From the NCBI GenBank assembly GCA_018340375.1, contig JAFFJZ010000031.1:1-64000 (forward strand): a stretch of 64,000 nucleotides of DNA, written 5' to 3'. Shown here piece after piece: positions 24,008-35,714 of this stretch; the stretch's first letter is position 1; every line of letters starts with the position of its first letter. The DNA is from Gonatopus flavifemur (taxonomy: Eukaryota > Arthropoda > Insecta > Hymenoptera > Dryinidae). Position numbers and translations under genes: made by a program. The notes below the pieces were generated by a model. It saw only the letters and a list, made by a program, of their open reading frames with translations. It had not been told where the DNA came from and searched no databases.

Positions 24008-24258
24008 CACGGAGAAAAGAGATTCGCTCGTTATTATATGGATAGCAAGCAAGTTTGCTGAAATAGACGCCAATGATATTTTCAACGAATCAAGCTTCGC
24101 AAGACCAGCGAAGGACTGATAATTATAACGAATCAATACGTGGAAACAGCGAATTAGTTCGTTATTCCAGCGTATTGGTTCGTTAATACAGCGAATTTCT
24201 ATTCAATCCACTTAGCGAAGACGGATTCATTCAGATAGCGAAATCTTTTTTCTCCGTG
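24008..24258. repeat. MITE, CACGGAGA type (251 bp)
   Basis: It begins CACGGAGAAAAGAG and ends CTTTTTTCTCCGTG, flanked by TA on each side. The inside repeats CAGCGAAT and TTCGTTAnT motifs in alternating orientation. Confidence 0.75.
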
Positions 24259-24382
24259 TAATGAACCAAAATTGCCCCCCTTGGACACAATGCACTGTAA
24301 AAAATTCATGTAAATAAACGATTCAAACTGCATACAATATGTTTTGAACAAAAAAAAGAAATTATATCATTAGAGTGAATAA

Positions 24383-26017
24383 TTATTCTTTATTTTTAGG
24401 TTTTCTAATTGATATTTTCGAAAATAAGCTTTCAAAAAATTTTACACCTTTTTGACTCAAATATTTTAATAAAGTTTGTAAATCCTTCATCTTCTCTGCA
24501 CTTATGCCAGTTGGAGCAGCTGGTGGTGATTTGCATGATGCATGTGAACTCACTGAAGATTTGAGGATATGAATTTTTGGTTCTCCATTGTAACTTTGGA
24601 ATATATTGAATTGACCGTTAGGAAAATATTGAATCCGTACTGCTTTGCTGATTTTCAGATTCTTAATATCTTTGACATTTCCCTGTAACAGAACCTCATA
24701 ATCTCGGACTGGGCAATCTACTTCTCTGACAATTTTAAATGGTGGATTTCTTGCACTTTCTATGAGATCAATGTAGTCTTCATCCGTTTCAATAGTTTCA
24801 AGTTGTTTCTTTTTCTTGCCATATACTCCAAAATTCCGATCGCAAGAGCAGTATGAATGTCCACGAACTGGATACACATGTTCAAATTCAAGTTGCAATT
24901 CTTGAGCCAACGATGATAAGAAAGAGACGAGGAAACGGTTTTTATTCTGACCACCGCAACCATCCGAAAATAAATAAATTTTATTGTAATAATTGAGCTC
25001 CAATTCTTTCTTCATTGCATGTAAGATAAAATTGCACACAGTATTACCACCTTTCTTAAAATTCCCTTCTAAAAAAAAGAACATCTAACTTCTGCCATGT
25101 TCACCGAAGACATGCACGTTAAAAACGTGTAGTCAAAGCAATCTCTTGTGGAACTGGTCTGATACAGGAATTTTCGGCAAAGGTAAATTTTGACCGAAAT
25201 CAAATTCAAGACATAACACATTTTCTTCTGCCAACATTTTCTTCTTCAATATTTTGTACTCTTCTATACTTTTTTTATGCTGTTTGAACTCATCACCAGG
25301 ATTGTTTTGCCGCTCTTGTTCGAAACACATGTTACAAACATCAGTGCGTGGTATTGAGAAAGAAAAATTCAAATGACGATTACAATATTGAGAGTAGGTT
25401 GATAAATCAATCGGAGGATTTTCACAACCTGTTTTCGCTGTATAATATTCCAAAAACAAAGCGTATATTTTTTTCAGTGTTAAATTAGGATGATCAAAAT
25501 ATTGTAAACTGGACGTTTGACCGGCTTGACGTTTATAATGCGACTCAGAGTGTGGGATTAACAAACAGTGTTGATGGATCATTTGTTTTACATCTTCGGT
25601 CAATCGCACCACGTGATTTCCATGTTTTCCCCGACTATCTTCGATGGTTTCATTATGTAATATCTTTTTCTGTATAGTTGTAAATCGCCCTTGTCCTATG
25701 TTCAATAAATTACATAAAAATTTTTGACAAGTCTTTATGTCACCGAATTCAGCATGCAAAAAATAATTCCACAAAACAACTTCATTCTGCGCATTTCCTG
25801 TAACATTTGGCGCTCTCTTTTTCATCGATCCAGCGAGGGAAATATTTTGAGAATCATATTTGCCATAGTTCCAAAATGTGTCATGAAATTTTTGTTGTTG
25901 TTGAACAGGAATATTTTGGAAACACTGTTTCACGCAGCACGAATTTACGGGTTTGAATTGCTTAGCTGCAATAGATTCCCCAGAAGTCGAAACATATTCT
26001 CGTCTCTGTAATACCAA
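24383..26017 (-). pseudogene. DUF7869-like transposon protein, two in-frame stops
   Basis: A single minus-strand frame of about 545 codons from near 26017 to 24383 is interrupted only by TGA at about 25133 and TAG at about 25085. The N-terminal part has CCVKQCF and a conserved KHGNH; the middle has DVCNMCFEQE. The C-terminal part has LFSDGCGGQNKNRFLVSFL and HVYPVRGHSYCSCDR, the pattern of the DUF7869 domain found in many 'uncharacterised' arthropod proteins. I believe these are element-borne and RNase-H-like. The TGA stands where relatives have Trp before a hydrophobic strand. It lies between the long terminal repeats and is the only candidate for their transposase. Confidence 0.72.
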
Positions 26018-26921
26018 ATGATCGCGTTATACAATTCGATATTCCAAACACTATCCAAGTTCTCAACATTGAATAATTATTTTTAAGTAATAATTTTGTA
26101 TCGACTGTAACACACTATTCAAAAATTATTTCAGTAATGTATCAATTGTATTCCATTCTTTCATCTTCATTACATTTCAATATTGTTCCACAAGAGTATA
26201 TCAAAAATCTGTCAACTGAAATGTTACCTATTTGCAATGTCTCAGATATATTACAAAAGAAACATTACAATGAAATATTTCATAAATGTTCTTGAAATAT
26301 TTCAAAAATAATTCAGAAATCTTGTATTGCAATGTGAGATTAGCGGACATTGCAATATTTGTGAAAGGACTTTGAAATCTCAGTACGACATGCAGCAATA
26401 TTACAAGAATATTCCAATATTTCAAACGTTAGATTTCTGCGGTCGTAATGAAATCTTCGATGCTCTATGGGTTGGATGACTGTTAGATACAGAAATATTT
26501 ATACATCGATGACTGCGAAAATACAATGTATTAGGTCTCAGTTATGCATGGAAAATTAAGAAATTTGTTGATAGCACCATTCCATTGCACACTGTATTAT
26601 ACTACATATATATACGGAATATACAAACCTCATTTTTAGCCTTTTTATTTTTGTTCTTTATCCAGTTGTTCGGATTTTTTGTACGTTTTCGACCAATTTT
26701 TGAACTTTTTTTATCAGACATTATTATTACACTAACCCGGAAAATAAATTCAATAATAGAATTGTTCAAAATGTGGAATTATGCACTTTTTCTCACATCG
26801 GAGGGAGCAATGTTTTCTATTCTTACGGTTGCAATCACTATATAGGCATTTGTTTTTATTTGATGTTTTGTGTCTTCATTCGTTAACACCGAAGTCCTGC
26901 GTGCTCGGCGGCTCCGCTTGT
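26018..26921. other. Interior of the long-TIR element, non-coding
   Basis: AT-rich, with recurring AATATTtCA motifs (for example 26180-26430). An 86-codon plus-strand frame at 26585-26845 is very hydrophobic but AT-driven; nothing recognised. Confidence 0.35.
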
Positions 26922-28061
26922 TCCACATAAATCATAAACCCCATCTTTTTTGTTCGATTAATTTCAAATTTTTCAGAAAAACTTCCTCAAACATAAGAGC
27001 ATAACTTCATTGTTCGAAGTTTTCCTAATTTCACATTTCGCTCGACACTTTGTGTCGTTGAAACTCGGAAAACACGAGCCTGAGAGCCACTAATTCGTTA
27101 TCAAATATTATTGAAAAACGAAATGTTCTCATCATTCGAATTATTTTACAAGCTTCGGCAATACACATCGAATCTGGATATCAATGTTTATATCATTCCG
27201 ATAAGATTTGGCCAAGTAATCGTGAAATAAGTTTCGGAAACTATTGAGTTCAAGAGAGCACACAAATGTTCAATCTTTAATTTTCATTTTGCAGAATAAG
27301 GATTGAACAATGATGCGTGGAGTAAAAATTGTTTATAAAAAAAAACAATGTATAACGAATTTTGCAAAAATAGTTGGATATTTGGTTGCTTCGACTAAAA
27401 AAACATGAATCCACGTTGAGAAATCGAGTGAATGCAATCTTTCATTCGGATCCTCATATTCAGCAGGTAAACGACGTAGAGTCATGAGAAATTTCCGTTG
27501 CGAGCTGATGGATAAATCGCTGTATCTTTCGAACCAATAGTCCAATTGATCTGAAACTTTCCATAAAGTTTGTCCGCACACTAGCGAACAACTTTGTCGC
27601 TGGAAGTTTTTCGTAGCTCATACTTCCCCCGACACTTTTTCAATGCAAAGTTTTCCTCTCCGTTGAAAACCAAGTTTTCACTTCAAATTGAAAATTCATT
27701 AATTTTGCATCAATATTTGAAAATTTTGTCGAGATCGTCATCTTTGGAGGAGTGTTCCGAATCAGAATCTGCAAGACTCATCTTGATACGTTGAAAACTG
27801 CTCGAGTTATAACGAGTATAAGATGGAAAAACATTCATTTTTAGTACGAGAAAAAGAGGTACTTTTTAATTTTTTTCTCGAAAACTATTGATCATAGAAA
27901 AACATTGTAAACGAACACTCGTATTGATTTTTCAAGCCCTATCACCCAGTATTTTTAGTTTTCCAAAATTCCGACTTTTTTTTCGGTCCCCCACGTGACC
28001 GCTTGGACAATACTTTTACCGCGGTTCGAGCGCTCGTCGAGTTCTTCTTCCCGTGGGTTCA
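26922..28061. repeat. Right 1.13-kb terminal inverted repeat
   Basis: Complement of 22497-23629. It ends with CCCGTGGGTTCA, after which unrelated sequence starts. Confidence 0.9.
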
Positions 28062-28099
28062 AATGCAGATTGCTAAAGATTCTTGTTTTTCACATTTCT

Positions 28100-28840
28100 C
28101 AATCGATTGGGATGAAACTTATATGGGACCACTATGGGACCATAACTGAACAGCAGTATAAATTTCATTACAATCGATAACAGGAACCTAAGACATTTTT
28201 CGTCGCAAAATCACAATTTTTTGTAAAATGTTTCTTTTTCCTCTCCCGTTTTTCTGTAAAGATCAGGGTAAAACTTATATGGGACCACTATCGATACTGC
28301 ATGAAACTGTGGTGGAAATTCATGATGAACGGATGATAAGAACGAACGATATCCACATGATAGCGGTATTCACGAAATTTTCAAATTTTGTTTCGAAACT
28401 TAGTGCTTACCCTTTTCTTTCCTCAATATCGATTTGCCTGAAACTTATGTGTCATAATCAGCATTCCATGAATCAACTATGCTCAAAGTTCCATGGCATC
28501 CGGATGATACGGACATAGGGAAGGCATGCTTCCAACATATTGTCAAATAATGTGGATGGCAAGAAAAATTTTCCACAGTTTTGAACCGATCCAAATGGAA
28601 TTCATATAGGACCATCATTGGATCATAACTAGGACCTGGTTTCAGTTCCACTGGAATCGGATGAACATAACAGGAGATATGCACGTCCGCGAAAATGTTC
28701 ATTTTTCGCCATATTCATCCTAGCCCATCCAGTTCTTCTGAATGAATCAAGCTGACTCATATGGGACTACCATCGCTCCACCCTACGACTGTGGTATAAA
28801 TTTTATCGAAATTGTATGAGTGGAACGGGAGTTATGCGCG
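28100..28840 (+). repeat. Diverged tandem repeat, units of about 150-170 bp
   Basis: The motif GAAACTTATATGGGACCAC or a variant recurs near 28110, 28269, 28439, 28598 and 28750. Each time it is followed by a GTGGTAtAAATTTcAT-like block and a CGGATGA block. A related unit, reversed, lies at 45920-46060 next to the relative of the 29.5-kb frame, so the array belongs to the same composite repeat. Confidence 0.65.
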
Positions 28841-29489
28841 TTCACAGTTTGTTGATCACCTGAGCGACAAACAGACACGAAACCAAAATTTTTCTCTGAG
28901 CCCCGAGAAACATTTTGGTGTTAACAATTTCCATTTTGGAGACAAAAAATTGTCGGAGAGCAGAAATTAGATTTCGGAATTGGTTCATATCACTAGTGGA
29001 GCATAAATAGGTTGGATTGATGATTTTCCAAGATTTGCGCAACCTCCTATTTCTGTTCACAGGGCAAAAATATTGGAGGACTCTGATCGTTTGTATACTA
29101 AAAACACCTTCACTGTTGTTGATAACGACAGTTGTTTGGAGTTCAAAGTGATTCGAATTAAAATCGTTCAATGTCTCCGATTCAACGATCAAGAACGTTA
29201 GTTGATGCGATAAAATCTTGTTTACCATAAAAATGTTATGAAAAGCTTGAAAACGAAATTCGCGAATGTTCAAAGATGAGGCCCCTTGGTGAGTGAGGCC
29301 CGGGGCTGCAGCCCCCCCTAGCCCCCCCCCCTTGATCCAGGCCTGCTCGCGGTGACGACGGGCAACGGAGCAGCCCGTTATCCGGCTGAGTCCCTGGATT
29401 ACGGCATCCATGCCGTCATGGCGTGCACATAAAGGCCTCATATTAAAATGTAGGGATTCGGAACCCCAGTATCGGCGGCGGGTCAGGGT
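28841..29489. other. Junction region, GC-rich composite repeat end
   Basis: A pyrimidine run GCCCCCCCCCCTTGATCC near 29320 and GGGATTCGGAACCCC near 29454 stand out. The part from 29400 on matches 46190-46340 in reverse. A long minus-strand frame across 28842-29507 has no recognisable domain. Confidence 0.4.
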
Positions 29490-30016
29490 GTGCAAGCGGA
29501 TCAGCACGCGTCGTCATCATGCGACCGTAGTTTTTCAGTAGTGGGTAACTTTGCCATTTCAGAGTCTAATGTCACAAGAAGATCTGTTGGTGTAAAGCTG
29601 GATGTACGAACAGACCCATTGAATCATGGATATGATAAGAATCCAGGAAACTTTTATTACATCTGTAGTCACTACGGAATACCAAAGAATCGAAGAAAGA
29701 TAAATGAAAAAGTGGAAGTGTTATATGAGAAGGCTTTGAATCTGGAAATTGGAGACTTGAATGTCGATTGGATTCCAGGAAAAATATATAGCTCATGTTC
29801 TCATATGTTCAGAAATAGTGGAAACTGAAACACCAAATTGTATATAACGGTTCCAGCTATTCGGGAGAAACCATTATCTGCAAATGATTGCTATTCCTGC
29901 ATGACGAATCTGGTTGGCATCAACAATGAAAACAAAACATCCATACGCTATCCAAATGTATCCAGTCCCATTGAACTCATTTATTCTTTCACACATGATG
30001 GAGATAATGCAGTACC

Positions 30017-31245
30017 AGGTGTGTAAGTATGGAACCGGAATTTGCCCATAGGTGGCGCTAGATGTCGATGCAGTTACCGACACATCATGTCAGCGGTGTC
30101 TTGTTATTGTATTGATATCCGACGAAGATTTCCAACTCACAGTAACACGAGTTTCATTCAGTAGCATCAGTTTATCAGAGATGAACATTTCGAGTTTTGT
30201 GCCAACAAATCACGATTTGCGGACAGCACTACCTTTCTGTTTTCATCTGAAGAAAACCGCAGACGAATCGCATCGAATGCTTGTGCAGGCGTTTGGTGAG
30301 CATGCTCTCGGTAAAACACAGTGTTTCGAGTGGTCCGAACGGTTCAAAAAAGGCGATTTTGACGTCAGGAACGGAAAACGTGGAAGACCACCGAAAAAGT
30401 CAGAAGACGCTGACCTGCAAGCCTTGTTGGACGAAGACGACGCTCAAACACAACAACAACTGGCGGATCAGTTAAAAGAAGCCATCTCCCTTCGGTTGAA
30501 AGCCATGGGAAGGATACAAAAGGTGGGGGAATGGGTTCCACATGGACTCAACGAAAGACAGCAGGAAAACCGCAAAACATCATGCGAAATGCTGCTCGCC
30601 AGGTTTCAGAGAAAGTCATTTCTCCATCGAATTGTGACTGGCGATGAAAAGTGGATACATTTCGAGAATCCTAAGCGCAAAAAGTCATGGGGTACTCCGG
30701 GTGAACCATCAACATCGACGGCAAGACCAAACCGCTGAGAACGAAAGACAATGCTGTGTATTTGGTGGGGTCAGAAGGGCGTAATCTACTACGAGCTGCT
30801 GGAACCTGGGAAAACTGTCAATACTCAACGCTACCGACAACAAATGATCGATTTGGATCGAATTTTGCGTGAAAAACGACCAGAATACCAACACCAAGAC
30901 AACACAAGGTGATTTCGCTGCATGACAATGCACCAGCACACAAAGCAAAACAGGTCCAGGAAACGATAGAGTCGTTCCGTTGGGAGATTCTTCAGCACGC
31001 GCCTTACTTACCGGACCTTGCCCCATCCGATTACTACTTGTTAGCATCGATGGGACACGCACTTGCTGAGCAGCGCTTCACTTCTTACAAAGATGTACGA
31101 AAATGGCAAGAAAAGTAAAAGCCAGTTTTGACCGTGACAGAGAGGAAGAGTATCGAGACTTCTTCTCTCAAGACCAAAACGATTCACCAGTTTATTGTCA
31201 TGATGTCATTGTACTGATCAACAAACTGTAAACTCGATGCTATGA
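30017..31245 (+). mobile_element. Mariner element 1, 3' end damaged
   Basis: The left end lies after GCAGTA and begins CCAGGTGTGTAAGTATGG, a mariner-like terminus next to TA. The complementary right end is missing: host-element coding sequence resumes by about 31250 without it. Confidence 0.7.
30181..31130 (+). pseudogene. Mariner transposase 1, frameshifted
   Basis: The helix-turn-helix half is followed by the mariner motif WVPHGL, first catalytic block VTGDEKWIHFENPKRKKSW, second block LHDNAPAHKAKQV and third block YLPDLAPSDYYL, so all three D,D34D acids can be seen. The frame breaks near 30735 and again near 30905, and a segment around the second helix-turn-helix is shortened. The sequence is closest in style to the irritans/mellifera subfamilies. 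It is a dead copy inserted into the gene of the surrounding element. Confidence 0.85.
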
Positions 31246-31732
31246 GTTCAATAAGTGGGGGCTGTTTACCGATTTCTTGAAGGTGAGTTTGAAAGCAGTG
31301 CTACCGCCTATTATCAATGTATATGGACCTGTAGCTGTAGCACACTCCACAATGATGAGATAACAGTATGAAAATATGAAGATACTCCTTGAAAGAATAA
31401 AATATGAAGATAATAATAGCAAATTCGTAGAGATCTGAGAATCATCACTTTTTTATTGGGACAACAATCAGGATCCACAAAATATCCATGCTTTTCTCGC
31501 AAATGAGATAGTAGGGATCGTGCAAATCACTACTTGGCGAAGAAATGGCCGGCAAGAACCTCTGTAGACCCTGGATGTAGGAACGTAATAAGGCAACCAT
31601 TAGTACCACGTTCGAAAATACTCTCACCACCACTTCACATCAAATTAGGATTGATGGAGCAATGGGTGGGAGCTTTTGATGGAGGAGGTGAATGCTCCTT
31701 GTACTTACAACAGGAATTCGCTGATATCTTTA

Positions 31733-31963
31733 CACGGAGAAAAGTTTTATATTAAAGATTACTATATTCGTATGGTACTCTTGGGATATACTTTATTATG
31801 AGGCTCAGAATCATATTTATTCCAAATTCCAACATATTTATTCTTCTCTCCGCGAGAGAGTATGGTGAACTCTCATATACTTGTGGTTCATAACGACATA
31901 ATCAAATATATCCCAAAAGTACAATATAAATATGGTAATCTCTAATATAATATTCTTTCTGTG
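31733..31963. repeat. MITE, CACGGAGA type, inside a mobile-element gene
   Basis: CACGGAGAAAAG starts and CTTTCTGTG ends the element, with TA on both sides. The outer 80-90 bp of each arm pair, for example CTTGGGATATA near 31787 with its complement near 31910. Coding similarity of the surrounding element stops at one edge and resumes at the other with frame kept once the element and one TA are discounted. Confidence 0.82.
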
Positions 31964-32168
31964 TAATGCTGAGCTAAAAGAAGGAATATTCGATGGACCG
32001 CAGCCAAGAAAGATGTCAAGAGATGGAAAATTCATTACCACTATGAATGAGACAGAAAAAGCAGCTTGGCTGAGCTTTAAGATTGTCGTCGAAGAATGTT
32101 TAGGCAATTTCAAGAGTGATAATTATAAAGAAAATGTTACGAAAATGATTGAAAATTTTCAGTCTTGA

Positions 32169-32659
32169 TTCAAAACGTTCAGAGAACATTCTGTGCTGTC
32201 TGGGTAGCTCTTTGAGAATCCCTCTCTTGATCGAATTGTAATACTTTTGAAAGTTATTGCAAAATTTCTTAAGAGTTCTCTGGTACTGAAGAATGGTTCA
32301 ATAGTGGACCAAAATCTCCAATGTTCAGCGACGGCACAAGCAAGTTTCAAATGAACTTCCACCATGTCAATTCCGAAAGAATTCGTGATGAACTCTTGAA
32401 AATTCTCCAAGAATTCTTTCTGAATACCAAAAATTCATGAAGAATTCATTCTGAACTGGAATAACGCGGACACTTGAAGAATCCCACGATGAATTTATAA
32501 ATAATTTTTCATGAATAAATCAGGACCAGAGTGCTATATGGAAGTGCTTCTAGTTACAACCACCTTGTTGAAAATAATAAGGGGAAGTGTTATATTTGTT
32601 GGATTAATTTTACTCTGACAATTTTCATCACGCGGTTCCTGGACTCTTTGTAATACATG
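32169..32659. other. Non-coding; possible end of a TACCC-type element
   Basis: TGCTGTCTGGGTA at 32191-32203 looks like one terminus of the TACCC/ACAGCA family without a partner. The rest repeats GAAGAATTC and GAATTCnTGA motifs (32270-32450) loosely; nothing coding. Confidence 0.35.
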
Positions 32660-32941
32660 CACACAGGGAATCCGTGAGATATTACATCACTCAACCTTTC
32701 CGCGACTTTTCATCTCGCGATTGTGTGATTTTTTATCCGGACTGCGTGAAAAAAAAATTACAACATCAAAGAACATAAATCTCAAATTTCGGTGATATTA
32801 TTCCACCGTGAAGTTGGAGATCTCAAACCAAGAAATTTTGTGATAAAAGATCATTAATCGGTTGATTCTGTTTCATGTCAATTGCGAGATGAGAAGTCAC
32901 GAAAGGTTAGGTGATTTAATGTCTTGCGGGTTCCCTGTGTG
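32660..32941. repeat. MITE, CACACAGGGAA type (282 bp)
   Basis: CACACAGGGAATCC near 32660 pairs with GGGTTCCCTGTGTG ending at 32941. The arms continue inward through CAACCTTTCCGCGACTTTTC and AGTCACGAAAGGTTAGG for about 75 bp. TG flanks both ends. No open frame. Confidence 0.8.
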
Positions 32942-34694
32942 TGTATTTTCATCATTATTTCTCATCTGGAACAGCACCACACAACAGCACACAAGTTTGA
33001 GATGAATTCATACAGAACTCTTTCTGAATACGACAGGAACTGCTGTGCTGTTTGGGGTGAGAATGCAATCTTTCTCAATCAAAATTCATGGTATTCTGGC
33101 TTGATCGTTACGAAACGATACAAGTTCTCCCATTCATATTCCCTTGATGAAAGCATCTGAATAATAATGCAGAAATAAACATTTTCTGATTTTCCATTAC
33201 ACAATAATATCTTATCTGGCAATGTAATTCCATCAAATTGAGAATGAGTAGTCATTATTTTCCTGGAAGTTTACAGAAAATCTGATGAAAATTGATTATA
33301 TGACTATAAAAGCACAAACATTGCAATTATATTTGAATAATATTGAAGATTATTATTTCATGAATCAGGTTATGATTTATAACATAGTGACATGATATGT
33401 CGCATGTATTCACTGCGTCAGTGATGAGTGGATTAATGACATATAACATTGCAATATCTCAGATAATATGATACATTATATTCAAAACAGAATCTAATGC
33501 AATGTGAATGCAACATTGATATGTGTCTGATACGTATTTGAAATTCAAGGTGCCGTGTGGAATTGATATTCATCAAACACTCCCAATCATTTCAGTACTA
33601 ACCTTTCAATATGTAAATTCAAGACTCGAATACCTATACATATGACATGACAATTTACAATTTTATAGTAAAAATCAAAAATAAAATATTATTCCTCATT
33701 GATAAGATTGAAATAATTCGTTCAAAACGCGCATGCGCATCACGTTTCTATCACCGATCACATCTCGTGAATCTATATCACTCGAATCGATGTTCTCATC
33801 TCGAAATGCGAGTTATAAGATCTCGAATCGCAATACTTTATCGCATGTTCCTTTAGTATATAGGACATAAATATTGTTTGAGGAATTTGTTATGCAAGAA
33901 CACCATTTCTGAATTGTCATTCGAATACGGAAAGAACAGTTGATTATATTTGAAAAACATTTTATAAAATACAATGAATTGAATATTTGTTTGGTATGAA
34001 TGATGTTTCATTGAGCCGAAGTTGTTTTTATCAACAGTGAATATTCGATTCATATAAACGCAATTCTCATTAATTTACAGGAAATGAATGTGGATTGATC
34101 AAAATCAAATTTGGTTATATTGAAAGAAGAAATCAATTCGCGCTATTCAAAAAAACATTCAGTAAATATAATTGAATTATTTTCTCAGTGCCCCTACCAG
34201 CATGGGAATGTGGACAGATAATAGATGCTTTCGACATTCGTACAAAATGTCCAAATCCAATGAGAAGAAAAAGAACGCGAATATTGAACTTGAGATTTTC
34301 ATGAATGTCGGAAATCCAAATATCACCGTCGAAATTGAAAAAGTGAATACACAATTCGTAATTTAATGTTCTCAATGTATGAGTGGCGCTACGATCGAGG
34401 CATAGCGTCGCGAAACGTGAGTAGAATTCTGCGCGGCAATATACCTAGATTTGAACACTACGGAAAATTGCACCAGATAACATAGCCTTCAATAGAGACT
34501 TCCCTTACCATCGAAGTTCCCAGACTTGTATATCCATGCTTCCGATAGGTTGGTTTGATTTCTTACCTATGCATGCTCTAATTCAAATTAGAGCGCTCAA
34601 CTAATCTACCTGTATCGGAGTACCGTATTATAGTATCGTTTCAACGATCTCGATTTTGTACTTCCGTGCGAATACTGGAAACACTCGTCTTCGA
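32942..34694. other. 1.75 kb of AT-rich DNA, nothing recognised
   Basis: Short frames only. GAGGCATAGCGTCGCGAAACG near 34397 is a small GC-rich patch of unknown nature. Confidence 0.35.
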
Positions 34695-34844
34695 ATCTTC
34701 CAAGCAGTGTTTGGAACTCCTAGGATCGTACACGATGTTTATTGGTCAATTCTTATAGAGCAACCAATCACCTTCAACATTCTATGAGAAGCGATCAATC
34801 AGAATCGTGTACGATCCTAGGAGTTCCGAACACTGCTTCCAAGC
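34695..34844. repeat. Inverted repeat, about 38-bp arms
   Basis: CAGTGTTTGGAACTCCTAGG followed by ATCGTACACGAT (34704-34736) is matched in reverse at about 34805-34840 with one mismatch, around a loop of roughly 66 bp. It may be part of an LTR, since a primer-binding site follows at 35129. Confidence 0.75.
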
Positions 34845-35128
34845 GACGTCACGATATCGTTCGGTTTTCCAAGAACGACGCGGTGAGAGTTCGTGCACCT
34901 CGTGTATTAATTTTTGAAAGATATTTCGATAAGAGCTTACGATTTTGGATCGTACGCGCCTCTCGGGAAATAATATGCAACCGTGCCGTTCGCCTCGTAA
35001 TTTAACTGACCGACTAGAATAAACCTTCATCGTTTAACCGTAACTACGAGTGTTCAAATTTTCTCACTATCCTCCTCCTTTCTTCCGATTCCTCGAGCAG
35101 AATCACCATCCCCATTATCTTTTTCATC

Positions 35129-35148
35129 TGGTCCTTCGAGCCGGATTC
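35129..35148 (+). other. Probable retroelement primer-binding site
   Basis: TGGTCCTTCGAGCCGGATTC is the complement of the 3' end of an insect tRNA-Tyr, including the CCA. It matches the primer site of the BEL/Pao element in 18 or 19 positions. This suggests the preceding sequence ends an LTR on the plus strand. The LTR start and the downstream gag are not recognisable; a 95-codon Pro-rich frame at 35212-35499 is doubtful. Confidence 0.55.
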
Positions 35149-35714
35149 AGCTCGAGTTCCTTTTTTTCCTCTTTTTCAGTGAGAAAACTTAAGGACAACC
35201 GGTAAAATTGAGTGTGGAAGTTCATAGTGCTGTGGAAAATCATCGAAAAATTCGCCCATTACGAATTACTCGTTGGTGACATCATTGTTCTCGCCGCTCC
35301 TCTCGTACCACATCGTGTACAAGAGGAACCTCCCGTCCCCGCGCCGCACCTCGTCAACGAGTGGGTCTCTCCTCTCCACCATCGTCTCACCTACAAGAGT
35401 AATCTCTTGCCTCCACAGGTACCTCACCACCGAATACCAGCCCTCGTTCCCGCTAGCACTGGCTCTACACTCTCATCAGTATTTGGATTATTGATGTGAA
35501 TCAGCTGATTCTTATTCTCTCATCTCCATCCATCCGCCTTCAATCTCCACACGTGAGTCGTATTTCAACTTTCGCGTTGAATTTATTACAAGAGTTCCTT
35601 CCGATCCTAAAGGAAAGAGAACTCTATGTATCTATTGTAACACGTTAGAGTCTCCCTGGTGTTATGTCGTGACGTACATCGAATTACGTTATTAGTTCAA
35701 GAGCCGACCGCAAT

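Larger units (their letters stand above)
22497..28061. mobile_element. 5.56-kb transposon with 1.13-kb terminal inverted repeats
   Basis: Outer ends are TGAACCCACGGGAAGAAG (from 22497) and its complement ending at 28061. The left arm to about 23629 and the right arm from about 26922 are near-identical inverted copies, so the same short frames appear in both. Between them lie two nested MITEs and a minus-strand gene with a DUF7869-like domain. The flanks read GAGAA on the left and AATGC on the right, so at most a 2-bp AA duplication is visible. Superfamily not assigned. Confidence 0.85.
29490..32168 (+). pseudogene. Uncharacterised arthropod mobile-element gene, interrupted
   Basis: Fragments in one order: N-terminal SNVTRRSVGVK, RTDPLNHGYDKNPGNFYYIC and DWIPGKIYSSC (29490-29828); a Cys block NDCYSCMTNLVG (29838-30017); then, beyond an inserted mariner, LKAVLP and YENMKILLERIKY (31250-31430), LVPRSKILSPPLHIKLGLME (31530-31730), and beyond a MITE AELKEGIFDGPQ and KAAWLSFKIVVEECLGN (31966-32168). 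I know this block order from many 'uncharacterised' arthropod and crustacean proteins that appear to be element-encoded; catalytic residues are not established. There is an in-frame TAG near 31501, roughly 90 codons are missing at the mariner and the C-terminus is absent. No ATG opens the first block. Confidence 0.65.
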
